Shown: piece by piece, positions 16,276 to 24,978 of the stretch | Position numbering within the stretch: the stretch's first letter is position 1 | How the letters are laid out: every line of letters starts with the position of its first letter | Assembly: GCF_003259155.1 (NCBI RefSeq) | Contig: NZ_QGMQ01000001.1 | Span: 682,001-746,000, forward strand | Source of the DNA: Marinimicrobium alkaliphilum | Lineage (GTDB): Bacteria > Pseudomonadota > Gammaproteobacteria > Pseudomonadales > Cellvibrionaceae | Direction of reading: 5' to 3' | Length of the DNA stretch: 64,000 nucleotides | Notes under the pieces: generated by a model | What the model saw: only the letters and a program-made list of their open reading frames with translations | What the model was told of the DNA's origin: nothing | Database searches by the model: none | Program-made: the position numbers and the translations under genes

Positions 16276-16668
16276 TCAGGCTCCAAAGGTGATCAGGCGA
16301 TCGACGTGCACGGCGGCGTCCACCAGTTGCCCCAGGCCGCCGAGTTCAAAGCCCTGAGCGAGGTTCGCGGCCGGTTTGGCATAGCGCTCGGCTTCATCGG
16401 CATTGAGTATGCCCCGGCGCAGGGCGGCGGCGATACAGACCAGCAAGTCGACGTTGTGGGTGCGCGCCAGTGTCTGCCAGTCTGCGGTCAGGTCCTGTTC
16501 GTCCTGGGGTGGTGCGGCCAGAGCACTGCCGTTGTGTACGCCATCGCGGTAAAAGAATACCCGGTAGAGTTCGTGGCCTTCGTCAAGAAGGGCGCGGGCG
16601 AACCGGTAGGCGCTGGCACTGGCCTGGCTGGTATGGGGGGCGCCGTGAACGGCGATGGCAAATTTCAT
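16276..16668 (-). CDS. tusD: Sulfurtransferase TusD
   Basis: Catalytic DsrE-like subunit of TusBCD, 130 residues. The active cysteine is C78 in VDLLVCIAAALRRG, the same residue number as the sulfur-carrying cysteine of E. coli TusD. MKFAIAVHG is a typical beginning, so ATG at 16668 is preferred over a GTG 12 bases upstream, which directly abuts the terminator. There is no clear ribosome site between terminator and gene, so tus expression may rely on readthrough from yccA or on a promoter inside yccA. Confidence 0.93.
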   Translation of the reverse strand: MKFAIAVHGAPHTSQASASAYRFARALLDEGHELYRVFFYRDGVHNGSALAAPPQDEQDLTADWQTLARTHNVDLLVCIAAALRRGILNADEAERYAKPAANLAQGFELGGLGQLVDAAVHVDRLITFGA

Positions 16669-16680
16669 GGGCTGGTCCAC

Positions 16681-16706
16681 AAAAAAGCCCCGACGATGCG
16701 GGGCTT
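16681..16706 (-). terminator. Rho-independent terminator after yccA
   Basis: On the minus strand: AAGCCCCG - CATCGT - CGGGGCTTTTTT, an eight-base-pair stem and T-run, 33 bases after the yccA stop and only 12 bases upstream of the tusD ATG. Confidence 0.85.
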
Positions 16707-16739
16707 GTCTTTCAGGTCTGTCTGAAGCGCTGCCCGGGC

Positions 16740-17399
16740 TCAGTCGCGCGAGAAACTCATGATCAGGTGCAACAGACTGGAGAAGATGTTGTACAGCATG
16801 ACGAACAGAGTCACGGTGGCGGAGATGTAGTTGCGCTCACCGCCGTGAATGATCGCGCTGGTCTGCCAGGCGATGATGGCTGAACCGAGCAGCAGGAACA
16901 TGCTGCTGATGGCCAGTGACATGCCCTGAATCTGGAAAAAGTAGTTGGCGATAGCGGCGATAAAGGCCACCAGAATACCAATGGTCAGGAAGCCGCCCAT
17001 AAAGGACAAGTCCTTGCGGGTGGTCAGCACATAGCCGGACATGGCGAAGAAAATCAGGGCGGTACCGCCCAGTGCCATGATAATGGGTTCATAGCCGGCG
17101 TTGGCAGCGACGTAGTTGATCATCGGGCCGATGCTGAAACCGAGCCAACCGGTGAGGGCAAAGACCCAGAAGAGGCCAGCGGTGCTGTTTTTGGTTTTCT
17201 CGACCATAAACAGACAAACGAAGTAGGGCAGTAACATCCACAGGCCGAGGAAGCCGACGTTCATAGCCATGGCGGCACCAGCGGTGACGGCGCTGAATGC
17301 CAGGGTCATGGCCAACAGCATGTAGGTGTTGCGCAGCACCCGACTGACCGCGAGTTGTTGCTCGCTGGTGGCCGACTGTGTGTTGTAGAGTTCTTGCAT
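16740..17399 (-). CDS. yccA: Bax inhibitor-1 family membrane protein YccA
   Basis: 219-residue inner-membrane protein with seven hydrophobic helices. E. coli YccA binds the membrane protease FtsH and modulates its action on jammed translocons; family members may also conduct calcium or protons. The N-terminal tail has the ATSEQQLAVSRVLRNTYMLLA segment and the last helix contains LFVMLYNIFSSLLHLIM, both typical. In E. coli yccA also neighbours a tus gene (tusE), so the linkage is conserved. It is the first gene of the minus-strand group and ends in a terminator. Confidence 0.93.
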   Translation of the reverse strand: MQELYNTQSATSEQQLAVSRVLRNTYMLLAMTLAFSAVTAGAAMAMNVGFLGLWMLLPYFVCLFMVEKTKNSTAGLFWVFALTGWLGFSIGPMINYVAANAGYEPIIMALGGTALIFFAMSGYVLTTRKDLSFMGGFLTIGILVAFIAAIANYFFQIQGMSLAISSMFLLLGSAIIAWQTSAIIHGGERNYISATVTLFVMLYNIFSSLLHLIMSFSRD

Positions 17400-17510
17400 G
17401 GCAAATCTCCGTTTTGAGTATCAATGTCTGGGCTAATCATACCTAAGCTGGCCGGGAAAAGCCAAGGTCGTCAGGGGCTTAGACAGGCATTGTGGCAAGA
17501 GTTCGCGCAT

Positions 17511-17544
17511 AAAAAAACCGCCGCACTCGCGTGCGGCGGTTTTC
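17511..17544 (-). terminator. Terminator of tRNA-Ser
   Basis: A nine-base-pair stem (CCGCCGCAC / GTGCGGCGG) with a TCGC loop, followed on the minus strand by TTTTTTT. It starts 5 bases after the encoded CCA. The stem is also T-tailed (TTTTC) on the plus strand. Confidence 0.88.
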
Positions 17545-17548
17545 TGTA

Positions 17549-17639
17549 TGGCGGAAGGGCAGGGATTCGAACCCTGGGTAGGCTATTAACCTACGGCGGT
17601 TTTCAAGACCGCTGCATTCAACCGCTCTGCCACCCTTCC
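17549..17639 (-). tRNA. tRNA-Ser (anticodon TGA)
   Basis: 91 bases with CCA encoded. The acceptor GGAAGGG pairs with CCCTTCC; the anticodon stem is GCGGT / ACCGC around the loop CTTGAAA (anticodon TGA, reading UCA and wobble partners). A long variable arm (GTAGGTTAATAGCCTAC) and TTCGAAT T-loop are present, as expected for serine. Confidence 0.97.
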
Positions 17640-17681
17640 GAACGGGGCAAATTATACATGCCTCAGGCTGTTGCACAAGAG

Positions 17682-17718
17682 AAAAGGTGAATAAAATCGC
17701 GATCTTATTCACCTTTTT
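17682..17718 (-). terminator. Terminator of rne
   Basis: A perfect 13-base-pair stem (AAAAGGTGAATAA / TTATTCACCTTTT) around a 10-base loop, 44 bases after the rne stop. The T-rich arm serves the minus strand; the A-rich arm would work weakly in reverse. Confidence 0.85.
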
Positions 17719-17761
17719 CGGTCTGCTCGTGCGTTACCTGAGCATCTTGATCAACGGGTAA

Positions 17762-20700
17762 TCAAGCCTCTTCGTTCTTCTTGCGCGGATCGTTGGTAGG
17801 CCGGGCGACGGGGCGCGGCTGATACTCAACGGCGGGCGGCTGGCTGGTGTCCAGTGCCTGCGCCTGAGGGCGTTCGAGGGTCTCGGTGACAATCTCGACC
17901 TTGCTCAGCGGTTTCGGGGCCAGGCGTGGATCATTGCTGGCGCGTGGCGCCTTGCCATCAACCTTGGCTTGAGGTGCTGTCGGGGCCGCCTTCGGAGTCG
18001 GCGTGACCACGTCTGCCTCAGGCTCGGCCACGGGCTCTGCCTCGACGTCGGCTTCAACAGCACTATCCGCTTGCGCGTCAGCCTGAGCTTTCGGTTGTGC
18101 ATCCGCTTCGGGCTCGGCTTCGACTTCAGGCTGCACTTCGGCCTGATCTTCAGCTTCCGGGCGCGATGCCAGTCGCGCGGCACGGGCGACAGCGGACTCC
18201 GCTTGAACCTCGGCAGCGCTATCGGCAGCGGGGACTACCGGGGCTTCTTCCGCCTCGGGGTCTCCCATGGTTTCGCGCTGAGCGTTGATCGCCTGGTTCA
18301 CCTGCTCGGCCAATGCGCGCAACTCCTGGGCATTGGCTTCGCGGATTTTGTCGTCATCGGCGTCGGCTACCGGCGCGTCCTTGTTCACTTCCGGCGCGCT
18401 GGTTTCCGGTTGCGCCGGAGCAGGTTCTGTCGCCTTGGGCTGCTCAGGTGCTGCATCGCTGGTCTTCGCTTCGGCCTCGCGGCGCGGCTCATTGACCTGA
18501 CGTTGACTGACCCGAGGCAGAGCCTGACGAGCTTCTGAAGCCTGCTCGGTTTTCGGCTTGGACTCCGGTTTGGAATCCGCCTTGGACTCGGCCTGCTTGG
18601 CGCTTTCGGCGGTCTCGCTCCGGGGCGTTTGTGCGGTCTCAGCCTTGGGCTGCTCAGCTTTGGTTGCTTCTTCCTGTGCCTGCGCTTCAATCTCCGCTTC
18701 GGCTGCTTTGTTGCCTACCTTTTCCAGATCACGGCCATCGCTTTGATCGCGACGACGACGGCGTTGGCGAGGCTTACGACCTGACGGGCGTTTTGGCGGT
18801 TGGTTGTCTCCACCTTGCTCTTGTTCATTGCTTTCAGGCGTACTTTGCGCGGCAGGCTCGTCGGCTTGAGCGACCTGCTTCTGCTTGTCCTTTTCCTGCT
18901 CGTCGCGCTGATCCGTGCGATTGTTGTCGCGCGGCTCGTTGCGGTTGGCCTCATTGCCGTCACGACGTCCACCGCGGCGGCGATTGCGTCCGCCACGGCG
19001 ATTGCCGCCTTCACGGTTTTCGGATGGTTTGTCGCCCTTGTTCTCGGCATTGCCCTTGTTGTCTGCGTTGCCTTTGTTCTCAGTGTTGGCCTTGTTGTCG
19101 GCTGTGTTCTGGTCGTCGCGCTTATTGCTGCGGTTGTCGTTGCGGCCTTCGCTGTTGTTGCGACGGCCGCCACGGCGACGGCTATTGTTGTTGCCGCTGT
19201 TGCGACCGCCACGTTCGTTGCGACGGCTTTGGTTGCGTTTTTTGGGCGCTTCCTCTTCTTCGCTTTTGAACAACGCCTTGATTGCCGCTATAAGACGCGA
19301 GAACAGGCCGGGCTCCGGTTTCGGTGGTGTCGGCTCGGGCGCGGGCTGAGTCGGTGCCGTAGGCTGAACCAGCGGCTGAGCGACCGGCAGCGGTTTGCTG
19401 TCGTTAACCACTTCTTCACCGGTGTGCTCGTCCAGACTCACGACAATTTTGTAGCTGGTTTCCAGGGTGCCTTCGTCGTCGTCACGCAAGCGCTGGACTT
19501 CAAAGTGCGGGGTCATCATTTCGGCATTGGGCACGATCACAACACGGGTCTTGTTGCGCTGCTCGATGTTGGAAATGGTTTTGCGTTTTTCATTCAGCAG
19601 GTAGGTGGCCACAGTCACCGGCGCAATGGCGCGGATCTCGGCGCTGCGCTCTTTCTGCGCTTCCTCTTCCACCAGACGCAGGATGGACAGGGCGAGTGAA
19701 CGGGTACCGCGAATGGTGCCTTGGCCGTTACAGCGCGGGCAGACCTTGGAGTGTACTTCGCCGAGGGACGGGCGCAGGCGCTGACGGGACATCTCCAGCA
19801 GACCAAAACGGGAGATGCGACCAATCTGGACCCGGGCACGATCCATGGCCAGGGCGTCGCGCATGCGGGTTTCCACTTCGCGCTGGTTGCGCACCGGCTG
19901 CATGTCGATAAAGTCGATGACTACCAAGCCGCCCATATCGCGCAGGCGCAGCTGGCGGGCGATTTCGTCGGCCGCTTCCACGTTGGTCTGCAGCGCGGTT
20001 TCTTCGATGTCGCTGCCCTTGGTGGCGCGCGAGGAGTTAATGTCGATAGACACCAGAGCCTCGGTGACGTCGATCACAATGGAGCCGCCCGAGGGCAGTT
20101 TGACTTCGCGCTGGAAGGCGGTCTCGATCTGGCTCTCGATCTGGTAACGATTGAACAGGGGGATGTCGTCTTCGTACAGCTTGACCTTGCTGCGGAAGTT
20201 GGGCATGACCTGCTCAACAAAGGTGGAGGCCAGGTCGTAGGCCTCTTTGTTGTCCACGATCACTTCGCCTACGTCCTGGCGCAGGTAGTCGCGGATGGCG
20301 CGGATGATGACGTTGCTTTCCTGGAACAGGAAGGCGGGCGCTTTGGCGTCCTTGGCGGCGTCGTCGATGGAGCTCCACAGGTGCAGCAGGTAGTTGAGGT
20401 CCCACTGCAGTTCTTCGGCGCTGCGACCGACACCGGCGGTGCGAATGATCACGCCCATGCCCTGGGGCATCTCAATGGCGGACAGGGCGTCGCGCAGCTC
20501 GGCGCGGTCTTCGCCCTCAATACGGCGGGAAATACCGCCGGCACGGGGGTTGTTGGGCATCAGGACCAGGTAGCGTCCGGCGAGGCTGACGAAGGTGGTG
20601 AGGGCGGCACCTTTATTGCCGCGCTCTTCCTTGTCGACCTGGACAATGACCTCGGTGCCTTCCTTGACCACGTCCTTGATTTTCAGGCGGCCGTCGAGTT

Positions 20701-20950
20701 CACCGGGGTTCTTGTAGAAGTATTCGCGGGCGATTTCCTTGAGCGGCAAAAAGCCGTGGCGCTCGGCGCCGTAGTCGACGAAGGCGGCTTCGAGGCTGGG
20801 CTCGACGCGGGTGATGCGACCTTTATAGATGTTGGATTTTTTGGTTTGGCGATTGCGGTTTTCGATGTCGAGGTCGTACAGCCATTGGCCATCGACCAGC
20901 GCAACGCGCAACTCTTCGGGCTGAGTTGCATTGATAAGCATTCTTTTCAT
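17762..20950 (-). CDS. rne: Ribonuclease E
   Basis: Essential endoribonuclease and degradosome scaffold, 1062 residues (E. coli 1061). The catalytic half keeps E. coli numbering exactly: magnesium-binding D303 and D346, and zinc-link C404 and C407 in CPRC. The S1 RNA-binding domain lies at about 38-119. An amphipathic segment [13 protein letters not shown] (549-561) matches the membrane-targeting helix. The C-terminal half is disordered: Arg/Gly-rich blocks (580-600, 648-663), an Asn-Lys repeat with the unit NKGNA (618-640) and long Ala/Glu/Pro tracts, with a KAAPTAP-like tail. The scaffold partners (enolase, PNPase, RhlB sites) cannot be assigned by eye. It is divergent from rluC across an 856-base gap, suggesting an autoregulatory 5' leader. 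Confidence 0.97.
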   Translation of the reverse strand: MKRMLINATQPEELRVALVDGQWLYDLDIENRNRQTKKSNIYKGRITRVEPSLEAAFVDYGAERHGFLPLKEIAREYFYKNPGELDGRLKIKDVVKEGTEVIVQVDKEERGNKGAALTTFVSLAGRYLVLMPNNPRAGGISRRIEGEDRAELRDALSAIEMPQGMGVIIRTAGVGRSAEELQWDLNYLLHLWSSIDDAAKDAKAPAFLFQESNVIIRAIRDYLRQDVGEVIVDNKEAYDLASTFVEQVMPNFRSKVKLYEDDIPLFNRYQIESQIETAFQREVKLPSGGSIVIDVTEALVSIDINSSRATKGSDIEETALQTNVEAADEIARQLRLRDMGGLVVIDFIDMQPVRNQREVETRMRDALAMDRARVQIGRISRFGLLEMSRQRLRPSLGEVHSKVCPRCNGQGTIRGTRSLALSILRLVEEEAQKERSAEIRAIAPVTVATYLLNEKRKTISNIEQRNKTRVVIVPNAEMMTPHFEVQRLRDDDEGTLETSYKIVVSLDEHTGEEVVNDSKPLPVAQPLVQPTAPTQPAPEPTPPKPEPGLFSRLIAAIKALFKSEEEEAPKKRNQSRRNERGGRNSGNNNSRRRGGRRNNSEGRNDNRSNKRDDQNTADNKANTENKGNADNKGNAENKGDKPSENREGGNRRGGRNRRRGGRRDGNEANRNEPRDNNRTDQRDEQEKDKQKQVAQADEPAAQSTPESNEQEQGGDNQPPKRPSGRKPRQRRRRRDQSDGRDLEKVGNKAAEAEIEAQAQEEATKAEQPKAETAQTPRSETAESAKQAESKADSKPESKPKTEQASEARQALPRVSQRQVNEPRREAEAKTSDAAPEQPKATEPAPAQPETSAPEVNKDAPVADADDDKIREANAQELRALAEQVNQAINAQRETMGDPEAEEAPVVPAADSAAEVQAESAVARAARLASRPEAEDQAEVQPEVEAEPEADAQPKAQADAQADSAVEADVEAEPVAEPEADVVTPTPKAAPTAPQAKVDGKAPRASNDPRLAPKPLSKVEIVTETLERPQAQALDTSQPPAVEYQPRPVARPTNDPRKKNEEA

Positions 20951-21806
20951 GTGTTACCTAGTTGTTGGTTAAGGTGCCCAACAGCCGGGTAATCAATCGG
21001 CAGGTACTGCGGTGTTTTGTGCAACCGTATGGACTGGCGCGCTACGATCATCCGCTCGCGCCAGCGGTTGGCGGGGCAGTGTTATCGGCTCAGGCGCTGC
21101 CCGGTAGGCACAGTCGCCCCCGGTGGCAGGTGGTCTTGTCGGCTCTGATTAGACAATGCTGTTCCCATTTTTCACTTTAGTCTCGCCCTGAGGCGCCTTG
21201 CGCTGCCGCGTGTGGGGCAGGGCGTTGGTGGTTGATCTTGCGGGCGCGTCGGTTGACGACTTCACAGGCGGGGCGGCGTCGGGCTTGAATCAGCGCCGTG
21301 CGCGGCCTTTCGTCCTGGCCTAGTGGGCACCGTGCGGGCACCGCAAGCTCCTAAAAGCGATTCTACAAAACACGTACAGAGTACTGGCGATTGGCTACTG
21401 GCTTGTGGGCACAATCGTCAAAAGGGGTATTAGCGCTTCATTGCGATAACACCGTTTGTCAGTTCTGGGTAGGTGCCCGGCTTGGATAACTCATCGGTGC
21501 AACCTCGGTGCTGTCAGCGGTATTTCCTAGCGACACGCCTCTTACTTTCACGCGTTGTCCGGAAACCTGCCTGTCCCAGCACGCTGGAATATAGCAGTTA
21601 AGCCAAGAATCTTCAATGTTTTCGGCTATTTATCGCTCACTGCCGGAGTTTTTTGCGGGGCGTCGGGAGCGGGTATACCTTTCCGGGACACGCCGTGAAC
21701 CCGGTCCCTGTGGGTCGTCCAGCCGGCAGACGGTCCTGGAAGAGCCTACCCGCTCCCCGACACCGGACTCACCGGCACTGAGTATTTTGCGGTATCATGC
21801 CGGGCT
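20951..21806. promoter_or_regulatory. rne-rluC divergent intergenic region, probable long rne 5' leader
   Basis: 856 bases without a convincing gene. It must contain the rne and rluC promoters. In E. coli and relatives rne has a long structured leader through which RNase E trims its own mRNA; the gap here fits that, but no known leader motif was recognised. The part nearest rluC holds composite element B (21662-21761). A TATCAT box at 21793-21798, 9 bases before the rluC ATG, is a weak -10 candidate without a good -35. Confidence 0.5.
21662..21761. repeat. Composite palindromic element B (about 100 bp)
   Basis: Outer stem GTCGGGAGCGGGTA (21662-21675) pairs with TACCCGCTCCCCGAC (21747-21761, one bulged C). 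The core reads GGACACGCC-GTGAACCC, GGTCCCTGTGGG, a short inner hairpin (CGTC / GACG) and GACGGTCC. The core parallels element A at 5760-5863, whereas the outer stems are unrelated. It ends 46 bases before the rluC start. Confidence 0.75.
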
Positions 21807-22814
21807 ATGACATCCCGACCGCATTCATCCAAGTCCCGTGCTGCCCCCAAGCCTCCCGCCAGCTCTGGCGCCATCAGTCAGGTGCAATGGCTGGAGATAG
21901 ACGCCGATCAGGCGGGGCAGCGCCTGGACAACTTTCTGATGGCCCGTCTCAAGGGGCTGCCCAAGGCGCGCGTCTATAATATGGTGCGCAAGGGCGAGGT
22001 GCGGGTGAATAAAGGTCGCATCAAGCCCGACTACCGGCTTCAGGCTGGCGATGTGGTGCGCGTGCCGCCGGCGCGTCTGCCTGAGCGGGCGCCGCCGGCC
22101 AAGCCCAGCGACCAGCTGACCCGGCAGTTGCAGGACGCCATTGTGTTTGAGAATGACGGTCTGCTGATCGTCAACAAGCCTCCGGGGCTGGCGGTGCACG
22201 GCGGCAGTGGCGTGAGCCTGGGGTTGATTGAGGTGTTGCGACAGATGCGCCCGGAGGCGCGGTTTCTGGAGTTGGTGCACCGGCTCGATCGGGATACCTC
22301 GGGCTGCATCATGGTGGCCAAGAAGCGCAGTATGCTGCGCCATTTGCAGGCGGCGTTCCGGAATAAGGATGCCAGTGGCATTCGCAAGCATTACCAGGCC
22401 CTGGTGATCGGGGACTGGCCTGCGCGTAAGACCCAGGTCAAGGCGCCGCTCAAGCGCATGGAAACGGCCGCCGGCGATCGTATCGTCAAGGTGCATCCGG
22501 AGGGCAAGCCGAGTCTGACACGCTTTAAGGTGTTGCAGGCCTATCCGGGCTTTACCCTGGTGGAGGCTCAACCGATCACCGGGCGCACCCATCAGATTCG
22601 GGTGCATGCGCAGTACGTGGGGCACAGTCTGGCCGGGGATGAGAAGTACGGTGATGACGCGGTCAATCGGGCCCTCAAGTCCCAGGGGGTCAAGCGTTTG
22701 TTTCTGCATGCGGCGGCGCTGGGCTTTTATCTGCCGGGCGAGGAGCAGCTGACCTGGGTGGAGGCGCCTTTGGCAGAGGATCTGGCAGCGGCGTTGGCGA
22801 AGTTTTTGAGGTGA
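21807..22814 (+). CDS. rluC: 23S rRNA pseudouridine(955/2504/2580) synthase RluC
   Basis: 335-residue pseudouridine synthase of the RluA family, modifying three 23S rRNA uridines. An S4 RNA-binding domain occupies about residues 36-95 ([26 protein letters not shown] segment), and the catalytic aspartate is D161 in [10 protein letters not shown]. The [11 protein letters not shown] motif follows. Divergence from rne is the standard gammaproteobacterial arrangement and supports RluC over RluD or RluA. The HAD phosphatase starts 4 bases after its stop, so the two are probably one operon. Confidence 0.95.
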   Translation: MTSRPHSSKSRAAPKPPASSGAISQVQWLEIDADQAGQRLDNFLMARLKGLPKARVYNMVRKGEVRVNKGRIKPDYRLQAGDVVRVPPARLPERAPPAKPSDQLTRQLQDAIVFENDGLLIVNKPPGLAVHGGSGVSLGLIEVLRQMRPEARFLELVHRLDRDTSGCIMVAKKRSMLRHLQAAFRNKDASGIRKHYQALVIGDWPARKTQVKAPLKRMETAAGDRIVKVHPEGKPSLTRFKVLQAYPGFTLVEAQPITGRTHQIRVHAQYVGHSLAGDEKYGDDAVNRALKSQGVKRLFLHAAALGFYLPGEEQLTWVEAPLAEDLAAALAKFLR

Positions 22815-22817
22815 GAT

Positions 22818-23474
22818 GTGTTATTGATTTTTGATTGGGATGGCACCCTGAGCGATTCCACCGGCAAGATCACCCAGGTGATGCAGCAGTCGGCCCGGGA
22901 TCTGGGGTGGCGGGTGCCCGAGGACCATCAGGTCCACAACATTATCGGTCTGGGACTGCCCGAGGCGCTCACCGAGCTGTTTCCCGAGCATGGCCCGGAG
23001 GCCTGGGGTGCACTGCGCGAGCGCTACGCGCACAATTTTGTCACCGAGGACACCGCCCGGCCTTCGGCCTTCTTCCCCGGCGTCATGGAAACCCTGACCC
23101 GCCTGCGTGATGACGGCTACACCCTGGCGGTGGCTACCGGCAAGAGCCGGCGCGGCCTGGACCGGATTCTGACGCAGCTGGATCTGGACGGCTTTTTCCA
23201 CGAGACCCGCTGCGCGGACGAAACCGCTTCCAAGCCTCAGCCCCAGATGCTGGAGGAGTTGTTAGCGCACTTTGGTCGGCCCGCGGGCGAGGCGGTGATG
23301 GTGGGTGATACGGAATACGATATGGATATGGCGCGCCGGGTGGCGATGCCCCGGATTGCGGTCAGCTACGGGGCCCACCATATCGACCGGCTCAGACCCT
23401 ATGAGCCCGCCCTGTGTATGGATGTCTTTGCTGAGTTGGCGGCCTGGGAGCGGCTAGCCGGCTCAGGGAGCTAG
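22818..23474 (+). CDS. HAD-IA hydrolase (phosphoglycolate-phosphatase-like)
   Basis: 218-residue HAD-superfamily phosphatase. The nucleophile and acid are D6 and D8 in FDWDGTLSDS; motif II is the threonine in AVATGKS, the lysine is in ETASKPQPQ, and motif IV is VGDTEYDMDMA. A helical cap lies between motifs I and II. The GTG start is the only reasonable one, with GAGGTGAG upstream. It resembles the HAD gene that commonly follows rluC; the substrate is unknown and a gph assignment is not justified. Its 3' end overlaps the convergent yceF by 12 bases. Confidence 0.9.
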   Translation: MLLIFDWDGTLSDSTGKITQVMQQSARDLGWRVPEDHQVHNIIGLGLPEALTELFPEHGPEAWGALRERYAHNFVTEDTARPSAFFPGVMETLTRLRDDGYTLAVATGKSRRGLDRILTQLDLDGFFHETRCADETASKPQPQMLEELLAHFGRPAGEAVMVGDTEYDMDMARRVAMPRIAVSYGAHHIDRLRPYEPALCMDVFAELAAWERLAGSGS

Positions 23475-24050
23475 AAGCGGGTCGATACCCGCCTGGCGCA
23501 ACAGCTCGACCAGCGCGATCAGCGGCAATCCGATCAGGGTGCTGGGGTCGCGCCCTTCCATGCGCTCAAACAGCGCAATTCCCAGACCTTCTGCTTTAAA
23601 ACTGCCGGCACAGTCCAGGGGCTGCTCGCGCGCAATATAGGCGTCGATTTGAGCGTCAGTCAGGGGCAGAAATTTGACCTTGAAGGTCTCGCACAGGGTG
23701 TGTGCAGTGTCCCTGCCGGTGTCCAGCAGGCACAGACCGGTGTAAAACGTCTGCCAGCGGCCGCGGGCGGCGCGCAGTTGCGACCGGGCCCGCTCAGGTG
23801 AGCCGGGTTTGCCCAGCGGTCGTCCGTCATCCAGGGCGGCGACCTGGTCGGAGCCGATAATCAGGCTGTCGGGGTAAAGCGGTGCGAGAGCCCGCGCCTT
23901 GCGCTCGGCCAGGCGGCGGGCGAGGGCGTCCGGCGCTTCGCTGGCTTGGGGGCGCTCATCGACGTCCGGAGAGTGGCACTCGAAGGCCAGTCCCAGACGC
24001 TCCAGCAGCTGGCGGCGGTAAGGGGAGCCGGAGGCGAGAATCAGCGGCAC
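23463..24050 (-). CDS. yceF: Maf-family nucleotide pyrophosphatase YceF
   Basis: 195-residue Maf/HAM1-fold pyrophosphatase that hydrolyses modified NTPs; E. coli YceF prefers 7-methyl-GTP. The N-terminal PLILASGSPYRRQLLERLG and central IIGSDQVAALD are diagnostic, as is FKAEGLGIALFERMEG. GTG at 24050 is chosen because GGAG lies 8 bases upstream; a TTG two codons earlier would sit too close to that site. It is divergent from yceD, exactly as in E. coli. Confidence 0.92.
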   Translation of the reverse strand: MPLILASGSPYRRQLLERLGLAFECHSPDVDERPQASEAPDALARRLAERKARALAPLYPDSLIIGSDQVAALDDGRPLGKPGSPERARSQLRAARGRWQTFYTGLCLLDTGRDTAHTLCETFKVKFLPLTDAQIDAYIAREQPLDCAGSFKAEGLGIALFERMEGRDPSTLIGLPLIALVELLRQAGIDPLLAP

Positions 24051-24145
24051 AAGCAAAACTCCTATGGCAAATGGGGCGCGAGTCGACCAAATGCCGGTAT
24101 TTTAGCGGAAAAGCCCATTTGAGCGGCGTTTGTGCGTTTTTTCTT

Positions 24146-24174
24146 TTGACAGATGCAGGGCAGATCCCTATTAT
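24146..24174 (+). promoter_or_regulatory. Strong sigma-70 promoter of the yceD-rpmF operon
   Basis: Perfect TTGACA (24146-24151), 17-base spacer, TATTAT (24169-24174). Transcription would start near 24181, about three bases before the yceD ATG at 24184, so the mRNA would be leaderless or nearly so; no ribosome site is visible before that ATG. Confidence 0.8.
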
Positions 24175-24183
24175 TGCGCGCTT

Positions 24184-24720
24184 ATGTTGAAGACCCCCTC
24201 TGACAAGCTGTTACCGCGCCAGGCTGACCCGCGCAAATTTGCGCAGCAGGGCATCACCTTGACCGGTGTTATTCCGGTGGAGAAGCTGCCCCGGATTGCC
24301 GATGTGGTAGACGGCGCCCAGAGCCCGGTGCGTGTCACCCTGGCGTTCGGGTTCAGTGAAGAGGGCAAGCGCGTGATGACCAGCCATGTTGCGGCCGAGC
24401 TCAATCTCGAGTGCCAGCGTTGCCTGGAGTCGGTAACGGTCCCTATCGAGGCCGAGACCACACTGGCGATCGTCTGGACCGAAGAGCAGGCCAAGGCGTT
24501 GCCCAAATACCTGGAGCCCTGGCAAGTGGGCGAAGGGCAGACGGATCTTTACGTGGTGGTCGAAGAAGAATTGTTATTGGCGATGCCTGTCGTGGCTTAT
24601 CATGAGGAGCCGTGTATCGACGATGCACTGTTCAGTAGTGGCGAGCCAGTGGTAGAGCAAGCGTCGGAAAAGAACCCGTTTCACATTCTGGAGCAACTTA
24701 AGGGCTCGCCGAAATCCTGA
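24184..24720 (+). CDS. yceD: 23S rRNA accumulation protein YceD (DUF177)
   Basis: 178-residue protein of the YceD/DUF177 family, needed for normal 23S rRNA levels in several bacteria and plants. The conserved LECQRCLE segment lies in the middle and EEPCIDDALF near the C-terminus, both with cysteines that may bind metal. MLKTPSDKLLP is a suitable start; an in-frame start further upstream would include the promoter. Followed 40 bases later by rpmF, the conserved yceD-rpmF unit. The exact biochemical role is unknown. Confidence 0.92.
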   Translation: MLKTPSDKLLPRQADPRKFAQQGITLTGVIPVEKLPRIADVVDGAQSPVRVTLAFGFSEEGKRVMTSHVAAELNLECQRCLESVTVPIEAETTLAIVWTEEQAKALPKYLEPWQVGEGQTDLYVVVEEELLLAMPVVAYHEEPCIDDALFSSGEPVVEQASEKNPFHILEQLKGSPKS

Positions 24721-24760
24721 GGCGCCCCGGCTTCAGTCTTACTTTGTATAGGAGCACATC

Positions 24761-24943
24761 ATGGCCGTTCAGAAAAGCAAGAAAACCCGTTCCAGACGCG
24801 GTATGCGTCGTTCACACGACGCGCTGACTGGACCGACTCTGTCCGTCGATTCCACCACCGGTGAGAAGCACCTGCGTCACCACGTGACTGCCGATGGCTT
24901 TTACCGTGGCCGCAAGGTCGTGGATACTGGCAACGACGAGTAA
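24761..24943 (+). CDS. rpmF: 50S ribosomal protein L32
   Basis: Small basic ribosomal protein of 60 residues beginning [20 protein letters not shown] and ending in [11 protein letters not shown], both diagnostic of proteobacterial L32. It has no zinc-binding CxxC pairs, as in most gammaproteobacteria. An ATAGGAG site precedes the ATG. It sits in the conserved yceD-rpmF-plsX order, linking ribosome and membrane-lipid synthesis. Confidence 0.98.
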   Translation: MAVQKSKKTRSRRGMRRSHDALTGPTLSVDSTTGEKHLRHHVTADGFYRGRKVVDTGNDE

Positions 24944-24978
24944 CATTCCTGCCGCTGGCAGGTCAGGATGCTGACCTC

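Noticed and set aside
18800-19699. Long plus-strand frame of 299 codons with many Val/Ala residues
   Set aside because: Antisense of the low-complexity RNase E tail; GC-rich repeat codons leave it open.
21616-21810. Open frame of 64 codons in the rne-rluC gap
   Set aside because: It is largely element B read through; palindromes explain the sequence.
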